In this document: positions 1 through 7,635 of the stretch, one piece after another
Position numbering within the stretch: position 1 is the first letter of the stretch
Layout: the number at the start of each line of letters is the position of its first letter
Origin: CAZZKG01 sp964654825
GTDB taxonomy: Bacteria > Gemmatimonadota > CAZMKB01
Direction: 5' to 3'
DNA length: 20,633 nucleotides
Assembly: GCA_964654825.1 (NCBI GenBank)
Contig: CAZZKG010000059.1
Span: 1-20,633 of the forward strand
Position numbers and translations under genes: made by a program
The notes under the pieces: generated by a model
The model's input: the letters and a program-made list of their open reading frames with translations, nothing else
What the model was told of the DNA's origin: nothing
Databases searched by the model: none

Positions 1-1
1 G

Positions 2-103
2 GGTGGTGGTGGTAACGGTGGAGGGCTGAAGGCTTCGAAGACGAGCCTGGAGAGACTCATTCCGCTGGATGAAAATGACGAGGATGTGTTGAAACGGTTT
101 TAG
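2..103 (+). CDS. C-terminal end of a probable methyl-accepting chemotaxis protein (partial)
   Basis: The reading frame enters from the left edge and stops with TAG at 101-103, so only 33 residues are visible. They form a Gly/Asn-rich stretch, then a basic linker, then an acidic tail containing IPLDENDED and ending in KRF. Many methyl-accepting chemotaxis proteins, for example in Deltaproteobacteria, end in a flexible Gly-rich tail followed by an 'IPLD-acidic-F' motif. The next genes are cheR and cheD, whose products act on such receptors, which supports the call. No receptor domain is visible, so this rests on tail composition and context only. Confidence 0.5.
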   Translation, partial: GGGGNGGGLKASKTSLERLIPLDENDEDVLKRF

Positions 104-110
104 GATAGAA

Positions 111-168
111 GCGGGAGGAACCCATAAAATACAGGACATTTTACAATCCTGAAACACATCAATCCCGC
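111..168 (+). other. Possible structured leader between the upstream gene and cheR
   Basis: GCGGGA at 111-116 can pair with TCCCGC at 163-168. Inside this arm, CAGGA at 132-136 can pair with TCCTG at 147-151. There is no T-run, so it is not a standard terminator. No convincing promoter was seen between 104 and 221, so cheR may be transcribed through from the upstream gene. Confidence 0.2.
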
Positions 169-221
169 GTGGCATAGTAGAATCGTTAATACGGTGTGCG
201 GAAGCAGGAGTGAATAACGAA

Positions 222-1046
222 ATGGTTGATCATCTGGTATCACCTGAATTGGATCAGATTGAGTTCGACAGGATAAGGAAGTTTGTGCATCGAATGTGTG
301 GAATCAATCTGAGTCTCGGTAAAGAGGAACTTGTCAAAGCTCGTCTCATAAAGCGTCTCGGGACGCTAAAGATGACCAATTTCGAACAATATCTGGAATG
401 CCTCGAGCGCGATAAATCCGGGGAAGAAATCATTCTCATGATCGACGCGCTTACTACTAACAAAACAAGTTTTTTTCGAGAGCCGGAACACTTCGAATTT
501 TTACGGAGAGAGGTAGTGCGGGCTAAGCACATGCAAAGACTGAGACTCTGGAGCGCCGGTTGTTCCTCGGGAGAGGAACCATACTCCATTGCAATATCTT
601 TAATGGAGGAGATACCTGATGCTCGACTGGGGGATATTCGCATCCTGGCTACTGATGTTTCGACCAGGATGATCGATACAGCACGTGAAGCGATTTATAA
701 TGGTGATATACTGAAAGACGTTTCACCACGACTGCTTCGAAAGTATTTTACCTGTGTCAAGTCGGAGTCTCCTTGCTCATACAGGGTACATGACAGTATA
801 AGGAACGTTGTTCATCTGGCACGCCTGAATTTGATTGATCAGTGGCCGATGGAAGGACCTTTCAATGCGATCTTCTGCCGAAACGTGATGATCTACTTCG
901 ACAAAGATACTCGCAGGAGGTTAATATCACGTTTCCTCGAGTTACTGGAATCTGGAGGATATCTCTTTGTCGGTCATTCAGAAAGTCTGGTGTCAACCAC
1001 GTGCGGGTTGAGATATGTTCAGCCGGCAGTCTATGTCAAGGAGTGA
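222..1046 (+). CDS. cheR: CheR, chemotaxis receptor glutamate methyltransferase
   Basis: CheR transfers methyl groups from S-adenosylmethionine to glutamates of chemoreceptors, which is the adaptation step of chemotaxis in the cytoplasm. The 274-residue product has the family's helical N-terminal domain (about residues 10-90, with TTNKTSFFREPEHF at 78-91). The SAM-binding domain follows, with SAGCSSGEEPYS at 111-122, ATDVS at 143-147, the FCRNVMIYF motif at 218-226 and GGYLFVGHSESL near 246-256. An in-frame GTG exists at 210, but the AGGAG at 206-210 overlaps it. That AGGAG lies 11 bases before the ATG at 222, so 222 is the better start. It heads a tightly spaced operon with cheD, cheY, cheX and cheB. 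Length and motifs are normal for the family. Confidence 0.96.
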   Translation: MVDHLVSPELDQIEFDRIRKFVHRMCGINLSLGKEELVKARLIKRLGTLKMTNFEQYLECLERDKSGEEIILMIDALTTNKTSFFREPEHFEFLRREVVRAKHMQRLRLWSAGCSSGEEPYSIAISLMEEIPDARLGDIRILATDVSTRMIDTAREAIYNGDILKDVSPRLLRKYFTCVKSESPCSYRVHDSIRNVVHLARLNLIDQWPMEGPFNAIFCRNVMIYFDKDTRRRLISRFLELLESGGYLFVGHSESLVSTTCGLRYVQPAVYVKE

Positions 1047-1059
1047 GGAAGGGTTAATT

Positions 1060-1557
1060 GTGAAGTTTATTGTAGGTGTGGCGGACATGAAAATTTCTGA
1101 TAACGAGGGCGATGTGCTTGTCACATACGCGCTGGGAAGCTGTCTCGGGATAACTGCATATGATCCGGTAGCCCGCGTGGGAGGTATGATTCACGTAATG
1201 CTACCCCTCTCGGCCGTCGATCCTGAAAGAGCTCTGGACAATCCGTATATGTTCGTTGACACAGGGCTGAGTTATCTGTTCACCGAGTGTTCCAGGGCCG
1301 GAGCTCTGAAACAGAGGATGATAATAACAGCTGCCGGAGGAGCCTCTGTTCGTGAGGGGGAAGAAGAAGATTATTTTAAAATCGGAAAAAGGAATTTCAT
1401 TGCCCTCAGAAAACTTCTCTGGAAGAATGAACTGCTTCTGAGAGCATGCGATGTGAGTGGGACCAGTTCGAGAACCATGCTGCTCGAGATCGGGAGTGGT
1501 GAAGTCACTGTGAAAGTTGATGGACAATCGACAAGGCTGTATTCCACAAACAATTAG
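1060..1557 (+). CDS. cheD: CheD, chemoreceptor glutamine deamidase
   Basis: CheD deamidates specific receptor glutamines and, in bacteria that have CheC/CheX proteins, helps adaptation. The product is 165 residues from the GTG at 1060, which has GAGGAAGGG at 1045-1053 as ribosome binding site. An in-frame ATG at 1015 lies inside cheR and lacks a good site. The catalytic pattern is present: Thr22 and Cys28 in VTYALGSCLG, and His45 in GGMIHVMLP. These sit one residue later than Thr21, Cys27 and His44 of Thermotoga maritima CheD. AAGGAS follows as the usual C-terminal family motif. The gene starts 13 bases after cheR. Confidence 0.95.
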   Translation: MKFIVGVADMKISDNEGDVLVTYALGSCLGITAYDPVARVGGMIHVMLPLSAVDPERALDNPYMFVDTGLSYLFTECSRAGALKQRMIITAAGGASVREGEEEDYFKIGKRNFIALRKLLWKNELLLRACDVSGTSSRTMLLEIGSGEVTVKVDGQSTRLYSTNN

Positions 1558-1579
1558 ATTCTTTACAGGGAGCTGGATG

Positions 1580-1966
1580 ATGGCACTGAACATACTTGTA
1601 GTCGATGACAGTTCGGTGATGAGGACAATGATCATTAAGACACTGAGACTCAGTGGCATACCGATAGGTAAAGTACATGAAGCTGCTAATGGAGCAGAGG
1701 GTCTGGAAGTGTTGAGCAGGAATTGGATCGATCTTGTGCTGGTGGATATCAACATGCCGGTTATGAACGGTGAGGAGATGATCGACAATTTACGCATGGA
1801 TCCGGAGAACGATAACCTTTCGGTGATTGTCGTGTCCACTGAAAACAGCACAGCCCGGGTGAAAATGCTCGAGGACAAGGGTGTCCTGTTTGTCCACAAG
1901 CCGTTTACTCCGGAAAAACTCAGTGAAATCATAATACAGTGTACAGGTGTGACCTATGAACGATAA
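1580..1966 (+). CDS. cheY: CheY-like single-domain response regulator
   Basis: This is a stand-alone receiver domain of 128 residues. The acidic pocket is DD at 9-10, the phosphorylated residue is Asp56 in DINMPVMNG, the switch residues are Ser86/Thr87 in VVSTENS, and Lys107 is in HKPF. Phosphorylated CheY normally carries the signal from CheA to the flagellar motor. AGGGAG at 1567-1572 is best placed for the ATG at 1580 (7-base spacing) rather than the ATG at 1577 or the in-frame ATG at 1517 inside cheD. The gene's last 11 bases overlap the start of the CheX-type gene, implying translational coupling between regulator and phosphatase. CheA is not in the window, so the phosphodonor is inferred. 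Confidence 0.92.
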   Translation: MALNILVVDDSSVMRTMIIKTLRLSGIPIGKVHEAANGAEGLEVLSRNWIDLVLVDINMPVMNGEEMIDNLRMDPENDNLSVIVVSTENSTARVKMLEDKGVLFVHKPFTPEKLSEIIIQCTGVTYER

Positions 1967-2417
1967 TTTGGATAGTGAGCTCGACAGTGTTTCGAAGAGG
2001 GTATTCGAACAGCTCTGTTTCATGTGTCCGTCACCGGAACCCGGAGAAGATGAACCTGATTTCCCGATCGAAGCTGTCGCGTCAGTGGATTTCAAGGGTC
2101 CCTCGAGCGGGACATTGTTTTTTTCAGTAGCCGGAGGCCTGCTCTTCGCTATTGCTTCAAACATGCTCGCTGATGATGCCCCCTCAAAATGTCAGCAGCT
2201 CGATGCTCTCTGCGAGATTGCGAATGTCATTTGTGGCAATATATTGACCAGTGTTTCGGGACCTGGTAAAGAGTTCCGGATCGACATTCCGAAAATTGTC
2301 CAGAGGAATGCATTCAACAAGCGCTATAGGGAACGACCATCCGCACGGGTACATCTGATTTTAGATCAGGGCCAGGCAGATATACTCATGTTTCTGTACG
2401 ACGGGTGCAACCAGTGA
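1956..2417 (+). CDS. cheX: CheX-type CheY-P phosphatase
   Basis: The 153-residue product carries one copy of the CheC/CheX phosphatase signature D-x3-E-x2-N-x3-G: Asp83, Glu87, Asn90 and Gly94 in LDALCEIANVICGN. In this family the Glu and Asn position a water to remove phosphate from CheY-P. CheC proteins usually have two such motifs, so a single motif fits CheX better. The DFKGPSSGTLFFSV stretch near residues 45-58 fits the beta-strand part of the fold. The N-terminal 35 residues are acidic with no motif. The start overlaps the last 11 bases of cheY, matching a regulator/phosphatase pair, and cheB starts 11 bases after the stop. Confidence 0.85.
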   Translation: MNDNLDSELDSVSKRVFEQLCFMCPSPEPGEDEPDFPIEAVASVDFKGPSSGTLFFSVAGGLLFAIASNMLADDAPSKCQQLDALCEIANVICGNILTSVSGPGKEFRIDIPKIVQRNAFNKRYRERPSARVHLILDQGQADILMFLYDGCNQ

Positions 2418-2428
2418 GAGAGTAAGAA

Positions 2429-3475
2429 ATGATTCGAGTCTTGGTTGTTGATGATTCTGCCATCATCCGACAAGTCCTGACCAGAGAACTGTCGAAGAGC
2501 GATGATATAGAAGTCATCGGGAGCGCAATTGATCCCTACGAGGCGAGAGAAAAGATAGTGAATCTCGAACCGGATGTGATTACTCTTGATCTCGAGATGC
2601 CAAGGATGAACGGTCTGGCGTTTCTGGCGAAGCTGATGAAATACTTCCCGATACCGGTCATTGTCGTTAGCTCATTCACACCTGAAAGAAGTGATGCGGC
2701 CTTGAAGGCTCTGGAGCTGGGTGCTGTGGATGTGATATGTAAGCCGGGTACCTATTCAATCACTCCAGACATATCCAGGCGACTTACCCATGCAATCAGA
2801 GCTGCTGCATCGGCGAAACTCGGTATGCAGAACTTTGTTAGACGATCGTCGGAGGAGTCGGCAGCGGCACCTCTTTTGAATATACAGGCCCGGAACAAGG
2901 TGATCGCGATCGGGGCATCAACCGGAGGTGTCAAGGCGATAGAGAATGTGCTGAGTGGTTTACCTTCGGATGCGCCGGGCACGCTAGTTGTACAACATAT
3001 GCCGGAAAACTTCACCGCTTCATTTTCTGAATTTCTCAATCGAAATAGCCGGGTGGAAGTACGTGAAGCCCATGATAATGATTGTGTCGAACCCGGGTTG
3101 GCTCTGGTGGCTCCGGGGAATCATCACATGCTGCTCCGGAGCGATGGTGATAGAATCTATGTGAAGGTGAAAGACGGGCCTCGTGTTCACTACCAGCGTC
3201 CCAGTGTCGATGTCTTGTTCCAGTCGGTGGCTAAAACCGCCGGGAAAAATGCTGTTGGAGTTCTTCTCACCGGCATGGGTAGTGATGGGGCAAGAGGCCT
3301 CCTTGAAATGCGGGAGAGCGGGGCATACACAATCGCTCAGGATGAAGAGACCTGCGTCGTTTTCGGTATGCCGAAGGAAGCAGTGAAACTTGGTGCCGCG
3401 AGTGAAGTCACACCTCTCCAGCTCGTTTCCCGGTCGATTGTCAGTTACCTCCAAAATGGTAAAAAGAAGGGGTAG
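2429..3475 (+). CDS. cheB: CheB, receptor methylesterase/deamidase with receiver domain
   Basis: CheB removes receptor methyl groups and is activated by phosphorylation of its N-terminal receiver. In the 348-residue product the receiver has DD at 8-9, phospho-acceptor Asp54 in DLEMPRMNG and Lys105 in CKPG. A linker near 125-155 leads to the C-terminal esterase. The catalytic triad is Ser164 (IGASTGG), His190 (VVQHMP) and Asp286 (TGMGSDGARG), the same positions as in the well-studied Salmonella enzyme. The protein is complete. The gene follows cheX by 11 bases and precedes a 50-codon ORF by 4 bases. Confidence 0.97.
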   Translation: MIRVLVVDDSAIIRQVLTRELSKSDDIEVIGSAIDPYEAREKIVNLEPDVITLDLEMPRMNGLAFLAKLMKYFPIPVIVVSSFTPERSDAALKALELGAVDVICKPGTYSITPDISRRLTHAIRAAASAKLGMQNFVRRSSEESAAAPLLNIQARNKVIAIGASTGGVKAIENVLSGLPSDAPGTLVVQHMPENFTASFSEFLNRNSRVEVREAHDNDCVEPGLALVAPGNHHMLLRSDGDRIYVKVKDGPRVHYQRPSVDVLFQSVAKTAGKNAVGVLLTGMGSDGARGLLEMRESGAYTIAQDEETCVVFGMPKEAVKLGAASEVTPLQLVSRSIVSYLQNGKKKG

Positions 3476-3479
3476 GGAT

Positions 3480-3632
3480 ATGGACGCAAGAATCGAGCTG
3501 ATGATGAACTCCGATGAAATCCGGGCGGGTATGATATTTACCCACGCGATGATCACGTTGATGAAATGTACGGATAATGATCGACTCTTTACAATCGCAG
3601 ATCGTACTGGCAGGATGAAAAATGGAGAATAA
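3480..3632 (+). CDS. Small 50-residue ORF of unknown function between cheB and the receiver-kinase gene
   Basis: An ATG at 3480 opens a 50-residue frame ending with TAA at 3630-3632. It starts 4 bases after the cheB stop and has the purine-rich AAGAAGGGG upstream. Its stop overlaps the kinase start by 11 bases, the same overlap length as cheY/cheX. The peptide (MDARIELMMNSDEIRAG...) is Met-rich, has no signal peptide or membrane helix, and matches no family I recognise. It may be a real small protein, a coupling ORF that carries ribosomes from cheB into the kinase gene, or chance. Its position is the only strong argument. Confidence 0.4.
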   Translation: MDARIELMMNSDEIRAGMIFTHAMITLMKCTDNDRLFTIADRTGRMKNGE

Positions 3633-5298
3633 AATAAATATACTCCTGGTTGACGACAGTACTACTCAAAGGCGCATCATTCAACGAAGCCTCGAGAAAC
3701 AGGGTTATAATGTGTTTACAGCGGGGGACGCGATAACCGGCGTGAATATGGTTTACCAGGAACCTCCCGATCTCATCATATCTGATGTGATCATGCCCGA
3801 ACTCAATGGTTATCAATTTTGCCGCATCGTAAAGAATGATCCCGCACTCAGTAATATACCCATCATACTGCTCACAAGCCTTGGTCAGAAGCGGGACAGG
3901 TTCTGGGGAAAGGAAGCAGGGGCAGAGAGTTACGTTGTGAAAAAGGCCGACGCATCAGAGCTCTTCCGGGAGATCGAGAGACTTCTGAATGGCGGAAAAA
4001 CATCAAAATCAGAACAGCAGAAAGAACGAGAAGCCAGGCCTGAGAGCATGAATAACGGATCCGTCACGTCGAGGATAAATATCCTGCTTGATCGGATGCT
4101 CTTCGAATCGACCATCTCGAACCGTATCAGGGAGTCGATGCTGTTTTCATATACCATAGAAGAAATCATTGCGAATTTTTTCGATGTGCTGAATCAGCTT
4201 CTGGAATATACCTCGGCTTCCATTCTCGTTAATGATGAAGATAAAAAACTCCTGTACGTCGATATAAAAGAGGAGGTCGGGAAAAATCATATTGAAGAAA
4301 TTCAAGAACTTTTACCGGGGTCCTCGGAAAAGTCAGCCAAACACAAGTTCGGTTGCATTGCTGTTACGGGGTCCGAGCTGATGAGACAGAATTCAGAAGG
4401 CAACATCCTCTCATCGGTAAATATCCCGCTTGCTGCGGGAGACGTCGTACTCGGTAATCTTCTTGTAATGAGTAAATTCAAGAATACCTACGATGACAGT
4501 ACGAGAAGAACTCTCGGGATCGTGACCAGGGAACTTGTCATGATAACCAGATATATCCTGAAAATGCAGGAGATAGAAAGGATCAAGACAGATTTCACTT
4601 CCATGATGGTTCACGATCTTCGTTCACCGATAACCGGAATTAAACTGTGTCTCGATATACTCCAGAAGGGGATGCTCGGAGAACTGAACGATAAGCAGAA
4701 AGAAATGTCACAAAGGGCGATGAGTTCACTTCACAGGATTCTCGATCTTGTGAACGATCTTCTCGATGTCTCGAAGCTCGAATCGGGAAAACTCGACATG
4801 GAGCCCGAAAAGTTTTCATTACACCAGGTCATTGAATCATCACTGAGTACACTGGAAATACAGGCAAAGGAGCAGGAAATATCGCTGGATATCTCGATCG
4901 AAGAGGGTCTGCCCGAAGTGTATGGCGATCCTGCCAGAATCGAGCAGGTGATGGTCAATCTTCTTTCGAATGCCGTAAAATATACTCCTTCCGGGGGTAA
5001 AATCACGATAGGAGCCAGGTATGTCAGTGCGCAAGACGGAGATGTTTCATCACCCTTACCGCTGATTAAAGTCTGGGTTGAGGATACCGGGGCAGGGATA
5101 CCTGAGGATGATTTGGAGCTTGTTTTTGAAAAATATCGGCAATTGAAGACTGGCAAAGTTTCGGAAAAGAAGGGCACAGGACTTGGACTCGTAATTTGTA
5201 AAATGATTGTAGAATCGCATGGTGGGGAAATATGGGTTGAAAGTACCGAAGGTGAAGGTACAACGTTTTTCTTTACTCTCCCTGCTCGTTCTCTGTGA
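3622..5298 (+). CDS. Cytoplasmic receiver-linker-histidine kinase
   Basis: This 558-residue protein has no membrane helix. Residues 5-122 are a receiver domain with phospho-acceptor Asp55 (DVIMPELNG), Thr85 and Lys107, but the usual Lys-Pro is replaced by KKA. Residues about 160-310 look like a GAF-type sensor fold. The kinase core has the H-box FTSMMVHDLRSPITG with His331, the N-box NLLSNAVKYTP around 446-456, DTGAGIP from Asp488 and GTGLGL at 518-523. A kinase controlled by its own N-terminal receiver, at the end of a chemotaxis operon, could take phosphate from CheA and pass the signal to another regulator; that is inference. AGGA at 3612-3615 is 6 bases before the ATG. Confidence 0.9.
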   Translation: MENKINILLVDDSTTQRRIIQRSLEKQGYNVFTAGDAITGVNMVYQEPPDLIISDVIMPELNGYQFCRIVKNDPALSNIPIILLTSLGQKRDRFWGKEAGAESYVVKKADASELFREIERLLNGGKTSKSEQQKEREARPESMNNGSVTSRINILLDRMLFESTISNRIRESMLFSYTIEEIIANFFDVLNQLLEYTSASILVNDEDKKLLYVDIKEEVGKNHIEEIQELLPGSSEKSAKHKFGCIAVTGSELMRQNSEGNILSSVNIPLAAGDVVLGNLLVMSKFKNTYDDSTRRTLGIVTRELVMITRYILKMQEIERIKTDFTSMMVHDLRSPITGIKLCLDILQKGMLGELNDKQKEMSQRAMSSLHRILDLVNDLLDVSKLESGKLDMEPEKFSLHQVIESSLSTLEIQAKEQEISLDISIEEGLPEVYGDPARIEQVMVNLLSNAVKYTPSGGKITIGARYVSAQDGDVSSPLPLIKVWVEDTGAGIPEDDLELVFEKYRQLKTGKVSEKKGTGLGLVICKMIVESHGGEIWVESTEGEGTTFFFTLPARSL

Positions 5299-5416
5299 CA
5301 GCAGACCCTCGTTAGGAATTCAACTCATGGATCGCCCCCTACTCGATCTCAACACGATTCCGGGGAAGGGGGGGATGAGTGCTGGATGCAGATGTGAGGG
5401 AAAAGATATCCTCCTG

Positions 5417-5445
5417 TTGACACCCGGAGTACGGCTGTATATACT
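5417..5445 (+). promoter_or_regulatory. Consensus-like sigma-70 promoter for the small secreted protein gene
   Basis: A perfect -35 box TTGACA (5417-5422) is separated by 17 bases from the -10 box TATACT (5440-5445). The expected start of transcription is near 5452, giving a leader of about 54 bases to the ATG at 5506. Confidence 0.7.
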
Positions 5446-5505
5446 CAGTATGAGGTGGCAGGTATACGTATGGATTATCCCAATCGGTGAGGAAAGGAGT
5501 TCTTT

Positions 5506-5937
5506 ATGAAGTCCCTCATTACTTTTGTTGTTGCTGTTCTTCTGCTGGGGTTCGTGAGTTCCGCAAGGGCTGAAAATCTGCAACTCTCTGAACCGTACAC
5601 GTTGACAGTAGGTGACTGGCTCGCATTCCAGCTCAACGAGATGATCCGGGGCAGCGATGAACTTCCACCGGGCACTGTCGTCAGATACGATAAACCGTCG
5701 GGGGTTATCCTCGTCGAAATATTCGGTAAGCGTAAAACCGTCAAGGACGCGAAACAGAGTATAAAGGACTGCTGGGAATTTATCGAGAACCAGCACATAC
5801 CGGTGATGGAGAAAAATTACAACGTTTCGCTGGGTGAATCGGATTATACAATCGTATACTATCACCAGAAAAGAAAAAGCGGCCCGACGGAAGTAGTCAG
5901 AATGGTCGAGGGTAATCTTCTGCTGCCGCAGGATTGA
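5506..5937 (+). CDS. Small secreted protein of unknown function
   Basis: The 143-residue product begins with a clear signal peptide: MKS, a hydrophobic core of about 15 residues, then SSARA followed by ENLQ, so cleavage is likely after about residue 22. The mature part of about 120 residues has alternating beta-type stretches, a basic Lys-rich patch (FGKRKTVKDAK) and no cysteine pair. I recognise no family. AAAGGAGT at 5493-5500 is a strong ribosome binding site 5 bases before the ATG, and the gene has its own consensus promoter, so it is probably transcribed separately from the chemotaxis operon. The next gene is convergent. A periplasmic location is inferred from the signal peptide. Confidence 0.8.
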   Translation: MKSLITFVVAVLLLGFVSSARAENLQLSEPYTLTVGDWLAFQLNEMIRGSDELPPGTVVRYDKPSGVILVEIFGKRKTVKDAKQSIKDCWEFIENQHIPVMEKNYNVSLGESDYTIVYYHQKRKSGPTEVVRMVEGNLLLPQD

Positions 5938-5954
5938 GGCGCTAGGGGGATAGA

Positions 5955-5997
5955 AAAATATTTACCCGGGTGGTCATTTGCCGACAGGTGATATTTT
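5955..5997. terminator. Weak AT-rich inverted repeat between convergent genes
   Basis: AAAATATT at 5955-5962 can pair with GATATTTT at 5990-5997 (8 pairs including one G-T) around a 27-base loop, in the gap between two convergent genes. Both strands end in short T-runs. The low stem GC and long loop make this a weak candidate for a bidirectional terminator. Confidence 0.25.
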
Positions 5998-5999
5998 CC

Positions 6000-7547
6000 C
6001 TAATGTGCTATCGTTGACACGAGCAGATTAACCGCATCATACAGATCCTGGTCCCGACACTCCTCGCAGATGACCAGACGTCCCTGGATCACCTGTGCCG
6101 TCTCCACATCGATTATCCGTGCGTTAAAGAGGTAACTGGTACCGAGCGTACCGACACTGCAGAGAAGGACCTTGTCGGCACTCAGTATCCTCCCGACCTC
6201 GACCCCGTTCTGCTCTGTAAGACCGGTCATTTGAAACTTCAGTTCATTGATGATGTCCTGGATCCTGTTTCGTTCGACAAGAGTCACATAATCGATATTC
6301 GCCAGAGCTGAGGACATCAGGTCCATACAGACATCTGCGATACTCTGCGAGATGCCGTTTGCTTCGAAGTTAAGCAGGGCGAGCGTCACGGGAACACCCT
6401 GCTCTAGAGCCGGTTCCCCGGGAGAATCTGTGCGGATTCGGCCCGACAGGGTCGGAAGCGTCTGGGTGATAGTCTCCGCCGTGGGGGCGCCGCGGAAACC
6501 GATCTCCCAGAGAGAAACCTGACCATCTTCGGATCCGGCGGCGAGCCACCGGTCATTACCGGACACAGCAAGTACTCCGGGTTTCTCACCGGTAACAACG
6601 CTGCTTCTCAATTCGCCTTTTCTCAGGTCGACCAGGGTGACCTTGTTGTTTCGGTTGTTGATTATCGCAACATGATCGTTTCCGGGTCCCAGCGCAATTT
6701 CCTCGATTATGCCGTCAGGATATTTGACCCTCTTCACTTCGAATCCGCTTTTCCAGTCGAAAGCTATCACCATATCCTCTCTCAGAAGATCGGAAGGCCT
6801 CGCGGTACCCTTCAATCCTCCTTTTGGTCTGGCCACTTCCTGGAGACCAACCACGAAAATATTCGAGGCCCGGTTAGTCGAAGCAGAGTGAATAACCGAT
6901 TTCGATCCGTGCATCTCTTCACTGCTGAGTGAGACTTCTCTGATTCGCTGTTGAGTGGAGGGATTCCAGACAACTACATTCGCCTTTTTCGTAATAGCGA
7001 TCAGCTGCTCACCCAGGCGGTCGAAACCGAGAAAAACGAGGTCGTCGAGATCGCCCCTGGCATCGATCTCTCCCGCCGGCATCCGGGCCTGGAGATCGTA
7101 GAGCTCGATGCGTTCCTTTTTCGTTGCAACTGCGAGATAACGCTTCCCTCTGTCGATTGAAACACGGCGGGGCCTGGAGCCGGTTTTGGAACTCGAAACC
7201 TGAGCACCGCCGGGTAATCCAAAAACCGATGTGTTTCCCGATTCATCGACTGCGACGATGGTTTTGTCTCCGCTAAGAAAATCGAGAAACAGGATTTCAC
7301 CCTTCTGTTTTAATTCTGTGATGGACACTTTCCGTGCGATATCCCAGCAGTGGATGAATCCCTTCTCGTCACCGGAAGCCAGAAGGTTTCCATCACTGGA
7401 GAATGCCAGTGCCGTCACATCTTTTTTTGCTTCCATCCGGAAAGTGGTATATGGCGTGAGGGAAATGTCCCGGGCATGGCACCACAAGGGAGCCAGGAGA
7501 AGAATCGAAGCAGGTACAAGAACGTTACATATCCGAAAAGGATTCAT
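6000..7547 (-). CDS. Secreted WD40-type beta-propeller fused to a CsgG/FlgO-like domain
   Basis: The 515-residue product starts with a signal peptide (hydrophobic core VPASILLLAPLW, likely cleavage after CHA near residue 25). Residues about 35-355 contain WD40-type repeats with blades such as ALAFSSDGNLLASGDEKGFIHCWD and LAVSGNDRWLAAGSEDGQVSLWE, so a beta-propeller outside the cytoplasm is likely. After a Pro/Thr linker, residues about 385-515 match CsgG-related domains: VTLALLNFEANGIS, YVTLVERNRIQDIINE, VEVGRILSADKVLLCSVGTLG and ARIIDVETAQVIQG. CsgG family members act in the periplasm or outer membrane; CsgG itself exports curli, and FlgO, a related protein, is flagellar. Two Cys in the last 30 residues (CEEC) could form a disulfide. 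The gene lies 88 bases downstream of the barrel gene on the same strand. Confidence 0.85.
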   Translation of the reverse strand: MNPFRICNVLVPASILLLAPLWCHARDISLTPYTTFRMEAKKDVTALAFSSDGNLLASGDEKGFIHCWDIARKVSITELKQKGEILFLDFLSGDKTIVAVDESGNTSVFGLPGGAQVSSSKTGSRPRRVSIDRGKRYLAVATKKERIELYDLQARMPAGEIDARGDLDDLVFLGFDRLGEQLIAITKKANVVVWNPSTQQRIREVSLSSEEMHGSKSVIHSASTNRASNIFVVGLQEVARPKGGLKGTARPSDLLREDMVIAFDWKSGFEVKRVKYPDGIIEEIALGPGNDHVAIINNRNNKVTLVDLRKGELRSSVVTGEKPGVLAVSGNDRWLAAGSEDGQVSLWEIGFRGAPTAETITQTLPTLSGRIRTDSPGEPALEQGVPVTLALLNFEANGISQSIADVCMDLMSSALANIDYVTLVERNRIQDIINELKFQMTGLTEQNGVEVGRILSADKVLLCSVGTLGTSYLFNARIIDVETAQVIQGRLVICEECRDQDLYDAVNLLVSTIAH

Positions 7548-7635
7548 TCGCGTATACTTCTCTCGAAAACAGGGTCACTTCCACACAACAGTTCGCACCG
7601 TTTGCTTTTTCATTTCGTAGAGTTCAGCATTTCAC

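Noticed and set aside
210..221. GTG at 210 as the start of cheR
   Set aside because: The AGGAG at 206-210 overlaps this codon. It is properly placed only for the ATG at 222.
1201..1932. 243-codon open frame on the minus strand across cheD and cheY
   Set aside because: It lies opposite two clear genes with catalytic motifs, has no ribosome binding site of note, and its translation (Ser/Thr-rich, low complexity) has no family features.
3020..3556. 178-codon minus-strand open frame across the end of cheB
   Set aside because: It is antisense to the CheB catalytic domain, and no domain is recognisable.
5219..5509. 96-codon plus-strand open frame over the end of the kinase gene
   Set aside because: Its first part is an alternative frame of the kinase and the rest spans the promoter of the next gene. 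The translation has no coding character.
5320..5865. 181-codon minus-strand open frame across the small secreted protein gene
   Set aside because: It is antisense to a gene with a signal peptide, promoter and strong ribosome binding site.
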